A stretch of 64,000 bases of DNA, taken from the NCBI GenBank assembly GCA_963736685.1, contig CAVTPZ010000037.1, positions 1 through 64,000 of the forward strand, written 5' to 3'. Under the pieces are notes generated by a model. The model was not told the DNA's origin. It did not search any database and worked only from the letters and a program-made list of their open reading frames with translations. How positions within the stretch are numbered: position 1 is the first letter of the stretch; the number at the start of each line of letters is the position of its first letter. Both the position numbers and the translations under genes were made by a program. This DNA is from DASUPK01 sp963736685 (GTDB lineage: Bacteria; Actinomycetota; Thermoleophilia; Solirubrobacterales; 70-9). Below are positions 28,855 through 37,716 of this stretch, in pieces.

Positions 28855-29727
28855 CTAGGCTTCCGGGCTGCCGCCCTGCTGGCGCAGGTAGCGCTCGAAG
28901 TCCCGGGCGAGGGACTCGCCCGAGGGCACGTCCTCCTCGATTTCGAGGCGGTCCACCTGCTCGGCCTCCAGGCGCTGGACCAACTCCTCGATCTCGGGAT
29001 TCGCGGCGACGGCGCGGCTGACCTGGCTCTCGTACGAGTCGGATTCCTCCTCGAGACCTGAGGCCTCCACCGCCACGCCCACCAGGCCCTCGAGCCTGCG
29101 CAGCAATGCAAGAGCAGCCTTCGGGTTGGGCACCGCCGCGACATAGTGGGGAACCGCCGCCCAGAGGCTGGCCGACGGAATCCCGCGCCGGCGGCAGGAA
29201 TCGTGAAGCACGCCGACCACCCCGGTCGGCCCCTCGTAGTTGGATCGCGCCAGATCGAGGCTCTCCACCAGCTCCTCGTCCGAGGCGAGTCCCGTGATCG
29301 GCACGGGCAGAGTGTGCGCCACGTCGGCGATCAGGGCGCCGAGCGTGACCACCATCTCCACGCCCAGCATCTCGGCGGCATCGGCGATCCCGTCGGAGAA
29401 CGTCCGCCAGCGAAGATTCGGCTCCGTGCCGGCGAGCAGGACCAGATCGCGCTCGGCGCCGGCGGGAGTGGCCGCGAGCAGCACGTTCCCGGGCCACTCG
29501 ATCTCCCGGCTCTGGCCCTCGGTGAGGCGGATCGTCGGCCGGTTGGCCTGGAAGTCGAAGAATTCCTCGGGATCGACCTGGGCGATCACCTCCGCGTCCA
29601 GGGACTCGGCGGCGGTCGTCAGTGCAGTCGTAGCCGAGCCCGCCGCATCGTTCCAACCAGCGAAAGCACAAACGAGAACCGGGGATCGAAGCTGCGGAGG
29701 CTCGGCCTCCCAGGCGAGCGCGTCCAT
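28855..29727 (-). CDS. PAC2 family protein
   Basis: A 290-residue protein of the proteasome-assembly-chaperone-2-like family, widespread in actinobacteria with 20S proteasomes. The start has LVCAFAGWNDAAGSATTAL and the core has ERDLVLLAGTEPNLRW, TLGALIADVAHTLPVPITG and GVLHDSCRRRGIPSASLWAAVPHYV, all conserved in PAC2 proteins. The C-terminus is acidic and helical (IEELVQRLEAEQVD). It is convergent with the TetR gene. Proteasome assembly in bacteria is not established for this family. Confidence 0.85.
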   Translation of the reverse strand: MDALAWEAEPPQLRSPVLVCAFAGWNDAAGSATTALTTAAESLDAEVIAQVDPEEFFDFQANRPTIRLTEGQSREIEWPGNVLLAATPAGAERDLVLLAGTEPNLRWRTFSDGIADAAEMLGVEMVVTLGALIADVAHTLPVPITGLASDEELVESLDLARSNYEGPTGVVGVLHDSCRRRGIPSASLWAAVPHYVAAVPNPKAALALLRRLEGLVGVAVEASGLEEESDSYESQVSRAVAANPEIEELVQRLEAEQVDRLEIEEDVPSGESLARDFERYLRQQGGSPEA

Positions 29728-29808
29728 CGACCGAGACTAGCGACTCGGAGGGCGCGGGCACGCCGATTCGTGCCTCTGGTGTCCGGTTGAGCTTGGAGAC
29801 TCAGAACG

Positions 29809-30693
29809 ATGGAGGCCGCAATCCAAGCCCCGCAGATCGCCGAGCTTCGCCCCGGGCAGCGCTTCCGCGGCGTCTACGCCTGTGCCCGCAAGGACCGGCT
29901 CTCGGCCCGCAACGGCTCGATCTACCTCTCGCTGGAATTGCGGGATCGCACCGGATCGATTCCGGCTCGCGTCTTCCGGGAGGTCGATCGTCTCGCCGGC
30001 CGCTTCGAGCGCGGGAACGCGATCCAGGTCTCCGGCAAGGTGGAGCGCTTCCGTGGTGAGCTGGTCGCCGAGGTTGAGGACATCCAGCCGATGGCGGATG
30101 GGGAGCTCGATCCCACCGATTTCCTGCCCGCCGCGTACCGGGACGCCCAGGAGCTGGAGGGGTTCCTCGAGCATCTGACCCGCGAGGTCCATGACGAGCC
30201 ACTCCGGCGGGTGGTCGAGCGGGTGCTCTTCACCGAGCCGGTCGCCGCGGAGTTTCGCCGCGCCCCCTGCACGCGGGCGGGCCATCACGCCTACGTCGGC
30301 GGCCTGATGGAGCACACCGTGGCGGTCGGCACGCTCGTCGGCGAGGTCTGCCAGCTTCATCCGAGGCTCGACTCGGACATGTTGATGGCGGCGACGCTGC
30401 TGCATGACGTTGGCAAGACCCGCGAGTTCAGCTACGGAGCCGAGTTCGGGACCACCGACGAGGGACGCCTGATCGGCCACCTGGCGCTGGGAGCGGAGAT
30501 CGTCGGAGGCGCGGCGGGAGAGCTGCCGCCCGAGCGCAGGGCAGGGCTGCTCCACTGCGTCCTCTTGCATCACGGCCCTGAGGGGAATCGCTCGGGCGGT
30601 CGCGGCTTTGGAACCCCCGAAGCGCTGGCCCTCTACCGGCTGAACGCGCTCGACGCCGGCGTCAAGGACGCGCTCGAGCACGGGCTGCGCTGA
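29809..30693 (+). CDS. YhaM-type 3'-5' exoribonuclease (OB fold plus HD domain)
   Basis: A 294-residue nuclease. The N-terminal OB fold (about 10-100) contains IYLSLELRDRTGSIPARVF, as in YhaM and CBF1. The HD domain carries HHAYVGGLMEHT, the metal-binding LLHDVGK, GHLALGAEIV and the final LHHGPEG. The length is close to the ~310 residues of YhaM. It trims RNA or DNA from the 3' end in a metal-dependent manner in relatives. It stands alone between a PAC2 gene and the TSUP pair. Confidence 0.85.
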   Translation: MEAAIQAPQIAELRPGQRFRGVYACARKDRLSARNGSIYLSLELRDRTGSIPARVFREVDRLAGRFERGNAIQVSGKVERFRGELVAEVEDIQPMADGELDPTDFLPAAYRDAQELEGFLEHLTREVHDEPLRRVVERVLFTEPVAAEFRRAPCTRAGHHAYVGGLMEHTVAVGTLVGEVCQLHPRLDSDMLMAATLLHDVGKTREFSYGAEFGTTDEGRLIGHLALGAEIVGGAAGELPPERRAGLLHCVLLHHGPEGNRSGGRGFGTPEALALYRLNALDAGVKDALEHGLR

Positions 30694-30699
30694 CCCGGC

Positions 30700-31080
30700 T
30701 CAGTCGGTCTCTTCCGCGGTTCGGAGCGCCCTGAACACCAGCTGCGCCGCGATCGCCAGGGCGAGCGCGGCGAAGGTCAGCTCGAGCGCGCGCTCGGGGA
30801 TCGTGTTCGAGCCGACCACCCCGATCGCCACGCCGATCGGGGAGAGCGCGCCGATCACCAGCCCATCCCGCACCCGGACGTTCCCGTACCCGAGCTGGCG
30901 CCAGACGGCCACCAGGGCGACCGGCACGATCGCCAAGAGCGAGGTCGCCTCCGCCCGGACCTGTGTCTCGCCCATGAAGATCGCCAGAGCCGGAACGAAC
31001 AGGATCCCTCCGCCGACACCGAGCAGCCCTCCGACCAAACCGCCGGCGAAACCCAGGATCGCGGCCGCTATCGCGCTCAC
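30700..31080 (-). CDS. TSUP (TauE/SafE, DUF81) half-size membrane protein B
   Basis: A 126-residue protein with about four membrane helices. The start ILGFAGGLVGGLLGVGGGIL is the signature glycine-rich loop of sulfite-exporter-family transporters, followed by EATSLLAIVPVALVAVW. Normal family members have two such halves in one chain of about 250 residues. Its GTG overlaps the stop of the partner gene by four bases (GTGA), so both halves are made together and may form one transporter. Confidence 0.82.
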   Translation of the reverse strand: MSAIAAAILGFAGGLVGGLLGVGGGILFVPALAIFMGETQVRAEATSLLAIVPVALVAVWRQLGYGNVRVRDGLVIGALSPIGVAIGVVGSNTIPERALELTFAALALAIAAQLVFRALRTAEETD

Positions 31081-31439
31081 GCGATGATCAGCTTTGCGGC
31101 GATGATCACGAGGAGGCCCGCGAACAGGAACGAGATCGACCGTTCGGGAATGCGCTGCTGGAGCGCGGTGCCGGCGACCGCCCCGCCGATTGCGGGCAAA
31201 CCGACCAGGGCGGCGTTCGGCGGGTCCACGTTGCCGTAGAACGCCTGGAGGGTGACGGCCACGGCGGCGATCACGACGATCGCCATCATGCTCGTGCCCG
31301 TGGCCTCCCGGGCGCCGTAGCCGAGCCAGACGATCAGCAACGGGACGATCACGCTGCCTCCTCCCACCCCCAGCAGGCCGCTGAACGCACCGCCGACCGT
31401 GCCGATCGCCGCCAGCTTCAGGGTTCGTGAGGCGAGCAT
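31077..31439 (-). CDS. TSUP (TauE/SafE, DUF81) half-size membrane protein A
   Basis: A 120-residue, four-helix protein with the same signature (GGAFSGLLGVGGGSVIVPLL) near its N-terminus and the conserved EATGTSMMAIVVIAAVAVTL. I start at ATG 31439 (MLASRTLKLAAIG); longer versions run antisense through the trehalose-phosphatase gene. It is the upstream partner of half-size protein B. Substrate may be a sulfur-containing or other small anion, by family. Confidence 0.82.
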   Translation of the reverse strand: MLASRTLKLAAIGTVGGAFSGLLGVGGGSVIVPLLIVWLGYGAREATGTSMMAIVVIAAVAVTLQAFYGNVDPPNAALVGLPAIGGAVAGTALQQRIPERSISFLFAGLLVIIAAKLIIA

Positions 31440-31458
31440 GGCGGGCGATACTACGGCG

Positions 31459-32271
31459 ATGCCAGACGCGGAGGCACAGGACGGCGCGCTCGAGCGCCTG
31501 CTCGCACCCCTCGCCGGCGACCCCAGCCGCTCGGCGATCCTGACCGATGTGGACGGCACGATCGCCCCAATCGTGCTCAAGCCCGAAGATGCGGCGGTGC
31601 CCGAGCCGACGCGCGATCTGCTGCGCTCGCTGGCGGAGCGGTACGCCCTGGTCGGCTGCCTGAGCGGTCGCCGGGCCGTGGACGCCCGCCGCATCGTCGG
31701 GTTGGATCAGCTGGCCTACTCGGGCAATCACGGCTTTGAGCTGCTGCTCCCCGGCGAGGACGAGGTGCGTCCGGACCCCTCGCTTGACGGGCACGAGGGC
31801 GACGCCCCGGCTTTTCTCGAGGGGCTCGACCGCTCCGAGCTGGAGCGAGTCGGCATCCGGACCGAGGACAAGGGGGCGATCGTCGGGCTGCACTGGCGGG
31901 GCGCGGAGAACGAGGGCGCCGCCGAGTCCCTCGCCCACGAGATCGCCAGTGAGGCCGAGTGGCAGGGCCTGGTCCCCCACCACGGTCGCAAGGTGCTCGA
32001 GATCCGCCCGAACCTACCGATCAACAAGGGCATCGCCGTCGCCGCCCTGCTCGCATACCGACCCGTCGAGAACGCCCTCTACGGGGGCGACGATCGAACC
32101 GACGTCGATGCCTTCACCGGCCTGCGCACCCTGCGTGAGGATGGAGAGCTGAAGGCGATTGCGTGCGTCGCCGTCGCCTCGGAGGAGTCGCCACCGGAGG
32201 TGGCCCGAGAGGCCGACCTGACCGTCGAAGGGCCCGCGGGGTTCGTCCACGTTCTCGAGGCACTCCTCTAG
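31459..32271 (+). CDS. otsB: Trehalose-6-phosphate phosphatase (OtsB)
   Basis: A 270-residue HAD-superfamily phosphatase that releases trehalose from trehalose-6-phosphate. Motif I is ILTDVDGTIAPI with nucleophile and acid Asp, motif II follows LVGCLSGR, motif III Lys is in LPINKGIAV and motif IV is YGGDDRTDVDAF. I choose ATG 31459 because GATACT at 31446-31451 places a leaderless start there; ATG 31438 is also possible. No trehalose-6-phosphate synthase lies in the window. The next gene begins directly after the stop. Confidence 0.88.
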   Translation: MPDAEAQDGALERLLAPLAGDPSRSAILTDVDGTIAPIVLKPEDAAVPEPTRDLLRSLAERYALVGCLSGRRAVDARRIVGLDQLAYSGNHGFELLLPGEDEVRPDPSLDGHEGDAPAFLEGLDRSELERVGIRTEDKGAIVGLHWRGAENEGAAESLAHEIASEAEWQGLVPHHGRKVLEIRPNLPINKGIAVAALLAYRPVENALYGGDDRTDVDAFTGLRTLREDGELKAIACVAVASEESPPEVAREADLTVEGPAGFVHVLEALL

Positions 32272-32820
32272 ATGGCCTTCTGCGACCTGCTGCGGACGAC
32301 GGTCCTGCTGGCCGCCGGCGCCGCCACCGCCCTCGCCGCCATCACCGTGGTCTCCGTGAGTGCCTCCGGGGACACGCTGACGCTCTACGTTGCCGCCGCC
32401 TGGTGGGTCATAGCCCTGGTCGGCGGAATCATCCTCGGAAGCCCGTCCCGCGCTGCCGAGGCGATGCGTCCGGCGCTCACCGAGGCGCGGATGGCAACGG
32501 CGCTCCCCAACCTGGGCAACCCGACCCGGGCGGCGCTCGCCCGGCTCTGGCCCCTCGCGGCCTTTGCGGGGATCGCGGGCGGCCTCGGGCTGGTCTTCCC
32601 GGGAGTGGCGGCGATCGGCACGGGCTTCGCAATCGGCGCGGCGCTGGCCCTTCGCTCGAGGGAGGGCGCGGTGGCGGCGATCGAGGAGCGGGACGGCGTT
32701 CGCTTCTACGTGCAGCCCGGCTCGGCGCTGCAGCCGGTCAAGCTGGTGCGAACGCCCGGCCTGCGGCGCGACAGGCCCCCGCCAGGGAGCCCGCCGCCGC
32801 CGCCACCCGCGGCCGCCTAA
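32272..32820 (+). CDS. Hypothetical membrane protein
   Basis: A 182-residue protein starting at the base after the otsB stop, so it is cotranscribed. It has two N-terminal hydrophobic helices (VLLAAGAATALAAITVV and YVAAAWWVIALVGGIIL), two more near 95-130 (LWPLAAFAGIAGGLGLVF and AIGTGFAIGAALAL), a soluble region that includes VRFYVQPGSALQPVKLVRTP, and a proline-rich end. No family recognised. The stop overlaps that of the convergent MFS gene. Confidence 0.65.
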   Translation: MAFCDLLRTTVLLAAGAATALAAITVVSVSASGDTLTLYVAAAWWVIALVGGIILGSPSRAAEAMRPALTEARMATALPNLGNPTRAALARLWPLAAFAGIAGGLGLVFPGVAAIGTGFAIGAALALRSREGAVAAIEERDGVRFYVQPGSALQPVKLVRTPGLRRDRPPPGSPPPPPPAAA

Positions 32821-34289
32821 GCGGCCGCGGGAACCTCAGCCTGAGTCGCCTCGGCGTTGGACATCTCGACGTGCGCCTTGCTGTCGCGGGTCCGGATCAG
32901 CACCAGGGTCGCGACGAAGCCGAGCGCCGCGATCACCGCGCCGCCGAAGAACGCGCTCTGGAATCCCTCGGTGAGCCCGTTCGCGACTGTCGAGTGGCCG
33001 GTCGCCATCACGTCGTTCGTGCGCGTGGTGGCGATCGTGGACAGGACCGCCAGGCCGAGTGCCCCACCGATCTGCTGCGAGGTGTTGATCAGGCCGCTGG
33101 CGAGGCCCTGCTCGCGCTGCTCGACGCCGGATACAGCCGCGATCGTCGAGGTCACGAACCCGAACCCGAGGCCGATCGCCGCGAGCAGCGACGCACCCAG
33201 GATGTCGGTCAGGAAACTGCCTCCGACCGACACCTGGCTGAACCAGAGGAGCCCGGCGGAGACCGAGAGCATCCCGGCCGCGAGGATCGGCTTGAAGCCG
33301 AAGCGGGTGACCAACTGCCCGCCGACACCAGCCGCGAGGATGATCGTGACCGCCAGAGGCAGGTACGAGAGACCTGCGTGGATCGGGCTGTAGCCCAGCA
33401 CCTGCTGCATGTACAGCGAGATGAAATAGAACATCGAGAACAACGAGGCACCGAGCAGGATGCCCACCACGTTCGCCCCGGTCAGGGTCCTGAGCCGGAA
33501 GATCCGGAACGGGACCAGCGGAGCCTTCGAACGCTGCTCGATGAAGACGAAGGCCACGATTAGTCCCACCGCGAGAGCGAGCAGGCTGACGATCTTGGTC
33601 GAGCCCCAGCCCGAGTTGCTCGCGTCGAGCAGGGCGTAGGCGAGAACCGAGAGGCCGGCGGTGATGGTGACGGCTCCGGCAGCGTCGAAGTGGCGCGTCT
33701 CGGACTCCGAGCGGCTCTCGGGAATCAGGCCCGGCGTGAAGGCCAGCGCGATCAGGGCGACCGGCACGTTCACCCATAGGACCCACTCCCAGCCCAGGCT
33801 GTCCGTGAGGATGCCGCCCAGCAGGACACCGGCGGCGCCGGCCGATCCAGCCACCGCGCCCCATGCCCCGAGCGCCTTGTTGCGCTCCGCGCCATCCCTG
33901 AACAGGCCGGTCACGATCGAGAGGGCCGCGGGAGAGACGATTGCGGCGCCCAATCCCTGAGCTGCGCGGGCTGCGATCAACTGGCCCTGCGTCGCAGCGA
34001 ATCCGGCCGCCAGTGATGCGATACCGACGACGGCCAGGCCGGTCATGAAGACGCGCCGCCTGCCGAGCAGGTCAGCTGCGCGGCCGCCGAGCAGCAGGAA
34101 GCCGCCGAAGGCGATCACGTAGGCATTGACCACCCAGGGGAGGTTCTCCTCCGAGAAGTCGAGTCCCTTGCCGATGCTCGGCAGGGCCACGTTGACGATG
34201 GACGCATCGAGGACCACGATGAACTGCGCGACGCAGAGCAGAATCAGCGCGGTCCAACGCTTCTCTAGGTATTCCTCCGCTGTGGTCAT
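32817..34289 (-). CDS. DHA2-type (EmrB/QacA-like) MFS efflux transporter
   Basis: An intact 490-residue, 14-helix drug:proton antiporter. The N-terminus has QFIVVLDASIVNVALPSIG (motif D1), then GRAADLLGRRRVFMTG (motif A), the antiporter motif C in GAAGVLLGGILTDSLGW and the central loop LPESRSESE-like region. AAGGAG on the minus strand, nine bases before ATG 34289, is the ribosome binding site. It is divergent from a TetR gene with palindromic operators between them and resembles the broken pump at the left edge of the window. Confidence 0.93.
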   Translation of the reverse strand: MTTAEEYLEKRWTALILLCVAQFIVVLDASIVNVALPSIGKGLDFSEENLPWVVNAYVIAFGGFLLLGGRAADLLGRRRVFMTGLAVVGIASLAAGFAATQGQLIAARAAQGLGAAIVSPAALSIVTGLFRDGAERNKALGAWGAVAGSAGAAGVLLGGILTDSLGWEWVLWVNVPVALIALAFTPGLIPESRSESETRHFDAAGAVTITAGLSVLAYALLDASNSGWGSTKIVSLLALAVGLIVAFVFIEQRSKAPLVPFRIFRLRTLTGANVVGILLGASLFSMFYFISLYMQQVLGYSPIHAGLSYLPLAVTIILAAGVGGQLVTRFGFKPILAAGMLSVSAGLLWFSQVSVGGSFLTDILGASLLAAIGLGFGFVTSTIAAVSGVEQREQGLASGLINTSQQIGGALGLAVLSTIATTRTNDVMATGHSTVANGLTEGFQSAFFGGAVIAALGFVATLVLIRTRDSKAHVEMSNAEATQAEVPAAA

Positions 34290-34391
34290 CCCCCTGACTC
34301 CTTTCGTTCTGCATCCGGCTCCTTGCTGACCGGTCTGTCTTTACGACGAACGGCGACAGCAGGATTGGACAAGTGGGCTATTCTCATATCT

Positions 34392-34440
34392 GGAACCTGA
34401 GTTCCGGTTTCGTTTAGGACTATACGGAATTCAGATTCCG
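34392..34440. promoter_or_regulatory. Palindromic operators between MFS and TetR genes
   Basis: GGAACCTGAGTTCC (34392-34405, 5-4-5) and CGGAATTCAGATTCCG (34425-34440, 6-4-6) are perfect inverted repeats with similar arms (GGAAY...RTTCC) and centres 34 bases apart. The 212-base intergenic region carries no other gene. They are the likely binding sites of the adjacent TetR protein. Confidence 0.65.
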
Positions 34441-34501
34441 TTTGCGTGCAGGTGGTCACACAGAGCGAAATTCGCCCCCACGCAGAGCTAGCCTCGATCC
34501 G

Positions 34502-35140
34502 ATGGAAGCCACCACCAAGACAGAGCCCGATCCGATCCCCGCGCTGCGGGCCGACGCCCGGCGCAATCGCGAGGCCATCAAGGAGGCCGCCCGCGACGGC
34601 TTCGCCGAGCACGGCTTTGATTGCCAGATGGAGGACATCGCAAGGACCGCCGGGGTCGGCGTCGGCACCGTCTATCGCCACTTCCCGAACAAGGAGGCTC
34701 TCCTCGACGCTCTCGTCGCGGACCGCTTCGAGCGGCTCGCGGAGGAGACCGCGAAGGCGCTCGAGAAGGAGGACCCGTGGCAGGCATTCTGCGAGCTGAT
34801 GCGCTGGTCGGCGGAGTACCAGGCCGATGACCGCGGGCTATCCGAGGTGCTCGGCGCCCGACCTTTGGTCGGGGAGGCGGCCGCGGCGAAGTCGGGACTC
34901 GTCGAGCTCAGCGGCAAGCTGATGAGAAAGGCGCAGCGCGCTGGTCAGATGCGCAAGGACCTTCTCGTCGAGGACATCCCGACGATGATCTGCGGCCTCA
35001 GCGCGGTCACGGGCTCGGCCGAGGGCAGCATGCCGGCGATGAACTGGGAGCGCTTCCTCGAGGTGATGCTCGATGGCATGCGCGCGCCGGGCAGCGCCAA
35101 GCTGCCCGCGCCCAGGGCTCGCCTCAACCAGCCCCGCTAG
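34502..35140 (+). CDS. TetR/AcrR family transcriptional regulator
   Basis: A 212-residue repressor. The helix-turn-helix domain has RRNREAIKEAARDGFAEHG, MEDIARTAGVGVGTVYRHF and PNKEALLDALVADRFERL. The C-terminal domain is of the SbtR-like type (AFCELMRWSAEYQADDRGL, LSAVTGSAEG). TAGCCT at 34489-34494 and no ribosome binding site before ATG 34502 suggest a leaderless message. It faces the MFS pump and probably represses it via the palindromes. Its stop overlaps that of convergent polX by four bases. Confidence 0.92.
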   Translation: MEATTKTEPDPIPALRADARRNREAIKEAARDGFAEHGFDCQMEDIARTAGVGVGTVYRHFPNKEALLDALVADRFERLAEETAKALEKEDPWQAFCELMRWSAEYQADDRGLSEVLGARPLVGEAAAAKSGLVELSGKLMRKAQRAGQMRKDLLVEDIPTMICGLSAVTGSAEGSMPAMNWERFLEVMLDGMRAPGSAKLPAPRARLNQPR

Positions 35141-36873
35141 GAGCGCTTCGCTCGTTTCCGCAGTGGCGCGAAGGAGCGCCAGGCTCTTGTGTTCGCAATC
35201 TGCCGCGCGCTCAGCCAGCCGCGGCGCGCCGTGGCGACGGAGTACTTCATGTTCGACAGAGTGTCCGTGCCGTGGGCGTCGGTGTTGCAGACGATCCATG
35301 CCCCGGCCTCGGCCGCCAGCTTCGCGTGGCCCTCGTTCAGGTCGCGGCGGTTCGGATTGCCGTTGATCTCGAGCATCGTTCCGGTGCGCGCCGCCGCCTC
35401 GGCAACGCGCTCAATGTCGATCCCGTAGGGCTCCCGGCGGAGCAGCAGCCGGCCGGTGAGGTGCCCGATGCAGTCGACCAGCGGATGCTCCATGGCGGCG
35501 ATCACACGCTCGGTCATTGCGCTCGCGGAGATGTTGAACGAGGTGTGAACGCTGCAGATCACCCAGTCCAGCTCGGCGAGGAGCTCGTCGGGATAGTCGG
35601 GCTCTCCCTTCGTGCCGATGTTGACCTCTGACCCTGCGAGCAGGCGGAATCCCCGCGGAGCCTTCTCGTTCCAGGCCCGGATCTCCTCGATCCGCTTCGC
35701 CAGTTGCCGCGGGGTGACGTCGTTGCCGAAGCCGTGCGTCGCGGAGTGGTCGGTGACCGCCAGATAGGCGTAGCCGCGCCGGCGGGCGGCCTCCGCCATC
35801 TCCTCCAGGGAGTTACGGCCGTCGGAGAGGGTCGTGTGGCAGTGCAGGTCGCCGCGAATGTCGTCGATCGTCACCAGATCCGGCAGCTCGCCCGTATCGC
35901 CCGCCTCGATCTCACCCCTCCCCTCCCGGAGCTCGGGCTCGATGTAGGGCAGTCCGAGCAGCTCGTAGACGCCCGCCTCCTCGGTGAATTTGTGCACCTT
36001 CTTCCCGTCAACCACTGCGACGCCGTACTCGCTGACCGAGAGACCGCGGGCCTGGGCCCGCTCCCGCAGCTGCACGTTGTGCGCGGCCGATCCCGTGAAG
36101 TGCTGGAGCAGGTCGCCGAACTCCTTCTCGGCGCCGATCCGCAGGTCCACCTTCAGTCCCGCGTGGGTGAGCACGCTTGCGGCCGCGTCGCCGCCGCGCC
36201 GGACCTCCGCCGAGAGGCCGTGGGCCGCCAGGGCGTCCGCCAGCTCGGCGGGCCTGTCCGTGGTCGCGATCAGGTCGAGGTCCTTGCAGGTCTCGGCCCA
36301 GCGCCGGGCCGACCCGGCGATCTCGATCCTCTTTGCCACCCCCAGGTCGAGCAGGTCGCTGCGGATCTCCTCGGCGATCGGGAGGACGTGGGAGAGCAGC
36401 AGGCGCTCGCCGATCCCGTCCTCGGTGACACCTTCGAGCGAGGCGAGGATGTTCTCCTCGGTCTTCGGCCCCAGGCCGCGGATCGTCGCGATCCTGCCCT
36501 GCTCGGCGGCCTCCTTCAGCTGGCTGAGGTTCTCGACCCCGACCTCGTCGTAGATCCGGCGGGCCGTCTTCGCGCCGAGGCCGGGCACCCGCGTCACCTC
36601 CACCAGCGTGGCGGGAAACTTCTGCTTGAGCTTGTCGGCCGACGGGATGCTCCCCGTCTCGATCAGGGTCTCGATCTTCTGAGCCAGCGTCTTGCCCACG
36701 TTTGGAAGCTCGGTGAGTCGGCGATCCTCCGCCAGCTGCTCGATCGACACCGGGCTCTGGGCGATGGTCCGCGCCGCCTCGCTGTAGGCGAGCACCCGGA
36801 AGCGGTCGGCGCCGTCCAGCTCGTAGAGGATCCCCAGCTCGCGAAGGGCCGCGGCGATCTCGGCGTTGCGCAT
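35137..36873 (-). CDS. polX: DNA polymerase/3'-5' exonuclease PolX
   Basis: A 578-residue family X DNA polymerase with a C-terminal PHP nuclease, used in base excision and gap repair. Helix-hairpin-helix segments (LPNVGKTLAQKIE and VPGLGAKTARRIYDEVG) precede the nucleotidyltransferase core IAGSARRWAETCKDLDLIA, in which the DxD metal-binding residues are kept. The PHP domain starts at GDLHCHTTLSDG (about residue 340) and includes VTDHSATHG, SEVNI and NTDAH. Length and domain order are normal for bacterial PolX. Confidence 0.93.
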   Translation of the reverse strand: MRNAEIAAALRELGILYELDGADRFRVLAYSEAARTIAQSPVSIEQLAEDRRLTELPNVGKTLAQKIETLIETGSIPSADKLKQKFPATLVEVTRVPGLGAKTARRIYDEVGVENLSQLKEAAEQGRIATIRGLGPKTEENILASLEGVTEDGIGERLLLSHVLPIAEEIRSDLLDLGVAKRIEIAGSARRWAETCKDLDLIATTDRPAELADALAAHGLSAEVRRGGDAAASVLTHAGLKVDLRIGAEKEFGDLLQHFTGSAAHNVQLRERAQARGLSVSEYGVAVVDGKKVHKFTEEAGVYELLGLPYIEPELREGRGEIEAGDTGELPDLVTIDDIRGDLHCHTTLSDGRNSLEEMAEAARRRGYAYLAVTDHSATHGFGNDVTPRQLAKRIEEIRAWNEKAPRGFRLLAGSEVNIGTKGEPDYPDELLAELDWVICSVHTSFNISASAMTERVIAAMEHPLVDCIGHLTGRLLLRREPYGIDIERVAEAAARTGTMLEINGNPNRRDLNEGHAKLAAEAGAWIVCNTDAHGTDTLSNMKYSVATARRGWLSARQIANTRAWRSFAPLRKRAKRS

Positions 36874-36908
36874 CTCTCAAAACTAGTGGGGACGGCTATC
36901 TTGCCGCC

Positions 36909-37634
36909 GTGCCCGCCGCTCCTCCCCGGACGCCGGATGTCTGGGTCATCCTGCCGACCTACAACGAGGCCGAGAATCTCGAGCGGATCGTCGCGGCTGT
37001 GCTCGAGCAGCTGCCGCCGTCACGACGCATCCTGATCGTCGACGACAACTCCCCCGACGGGACCGGCGAGATTGCCGACCGGCTGGCCGAGGACGAGTCG
37101 GTCGTGGTGCTCCATCGGCAGCGCAAGGAAGGACTCGGTCCCGCCTACCTAGCCGGATTCCGGGTGGCACTTGACGGCGGCGCCCAGCGGATCGTCGAGA
37201 TGGACGCTGACTTCTCGCACGATCCGAGCTACCTCCCCGCGCTGATCGGGGCGACCGAGCGCGCCGATCTCGCGATCGGAAGCCGTTACGTGCCGGGCGG
37301 CGGAATCACGGACTGGGGCCCGATGCGGCGCTTCATCAGCCGCGGCGGGAGCGCCTACGCGCGTGTGGCGCTGGGGCTGCCGGTCAAGGACCTGACCGGC
37401 GGCTTCAAGTGCTTTCGCCGAATCGTGCTCGAGACGATCGACCTCGACACGATCGAGGCGAGGGGGTACGCGTTCCAGGTCGAGACGACCTACCGCGCGA
37501 TCAAGGCGGGATTCCGCGTGGTCGAAGTCCCGATCGTCTTCAGGGACCGCACCGACGGAACCTCGAAGATGAGCAAGGCCATCGTCGCGGAGGCGATGTG
37601 GCGCGTTCCCGCCATGCGCTTGAGGCGCTGGTAG
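36909..37634 (+). CDS. Polyprenol-phosphate mannosyltransferase (Dpm1/Ppm1-like GT2)
   Basis: A 241-residue glycosyltransferase that transfers mannose from GDP-mannose to polyprenol phosphate. It has VILPTYNEAENLERIV, the DDNSPDGTGEIAD nucleotide-binding segment, the metal motif MDADFSHDP, AIGSRYVPGG and, at the end, GFRVVEVPIVFRDRTDGTSK, all diagnostic. It lacks the C-terminal membrane anchor of some relatives. TATCTT (36897-36902) six bases before GTG 36909 indicates a leaderless start. It may feed GT-C enzymes such as the one at 19509-20726. Confidence 0.9.
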   Translation: MPAAPPRTPDVWVILPTYNEAENLERIVAAVLEQLPPSRRILIVDDNSPDGTGEIADRLAEDESVVVLHRQRKEGLGPAYLAGFRVALDGGAQRIVEMDADFSHDPSYLPALIGATERADLAIGSRYVPGGGITDWGPMRRFISRGGSAYARVALGLPVKDLTGGFKCFRRIVLETIDLDTIEARGYAFQVETTYRAIKAGFRVVEVPIVFRDRTDGTSKMSKAIVAEAMWRVPAMRLRRW

Positions 37635-37716
37635 GCGCTTCACTTTGTATAGTAACCCTGGACGCTCTGGCTAGACTGAACAGCAGAACGCCAAGACCAC
37701 GACCTAGGAGATCACC

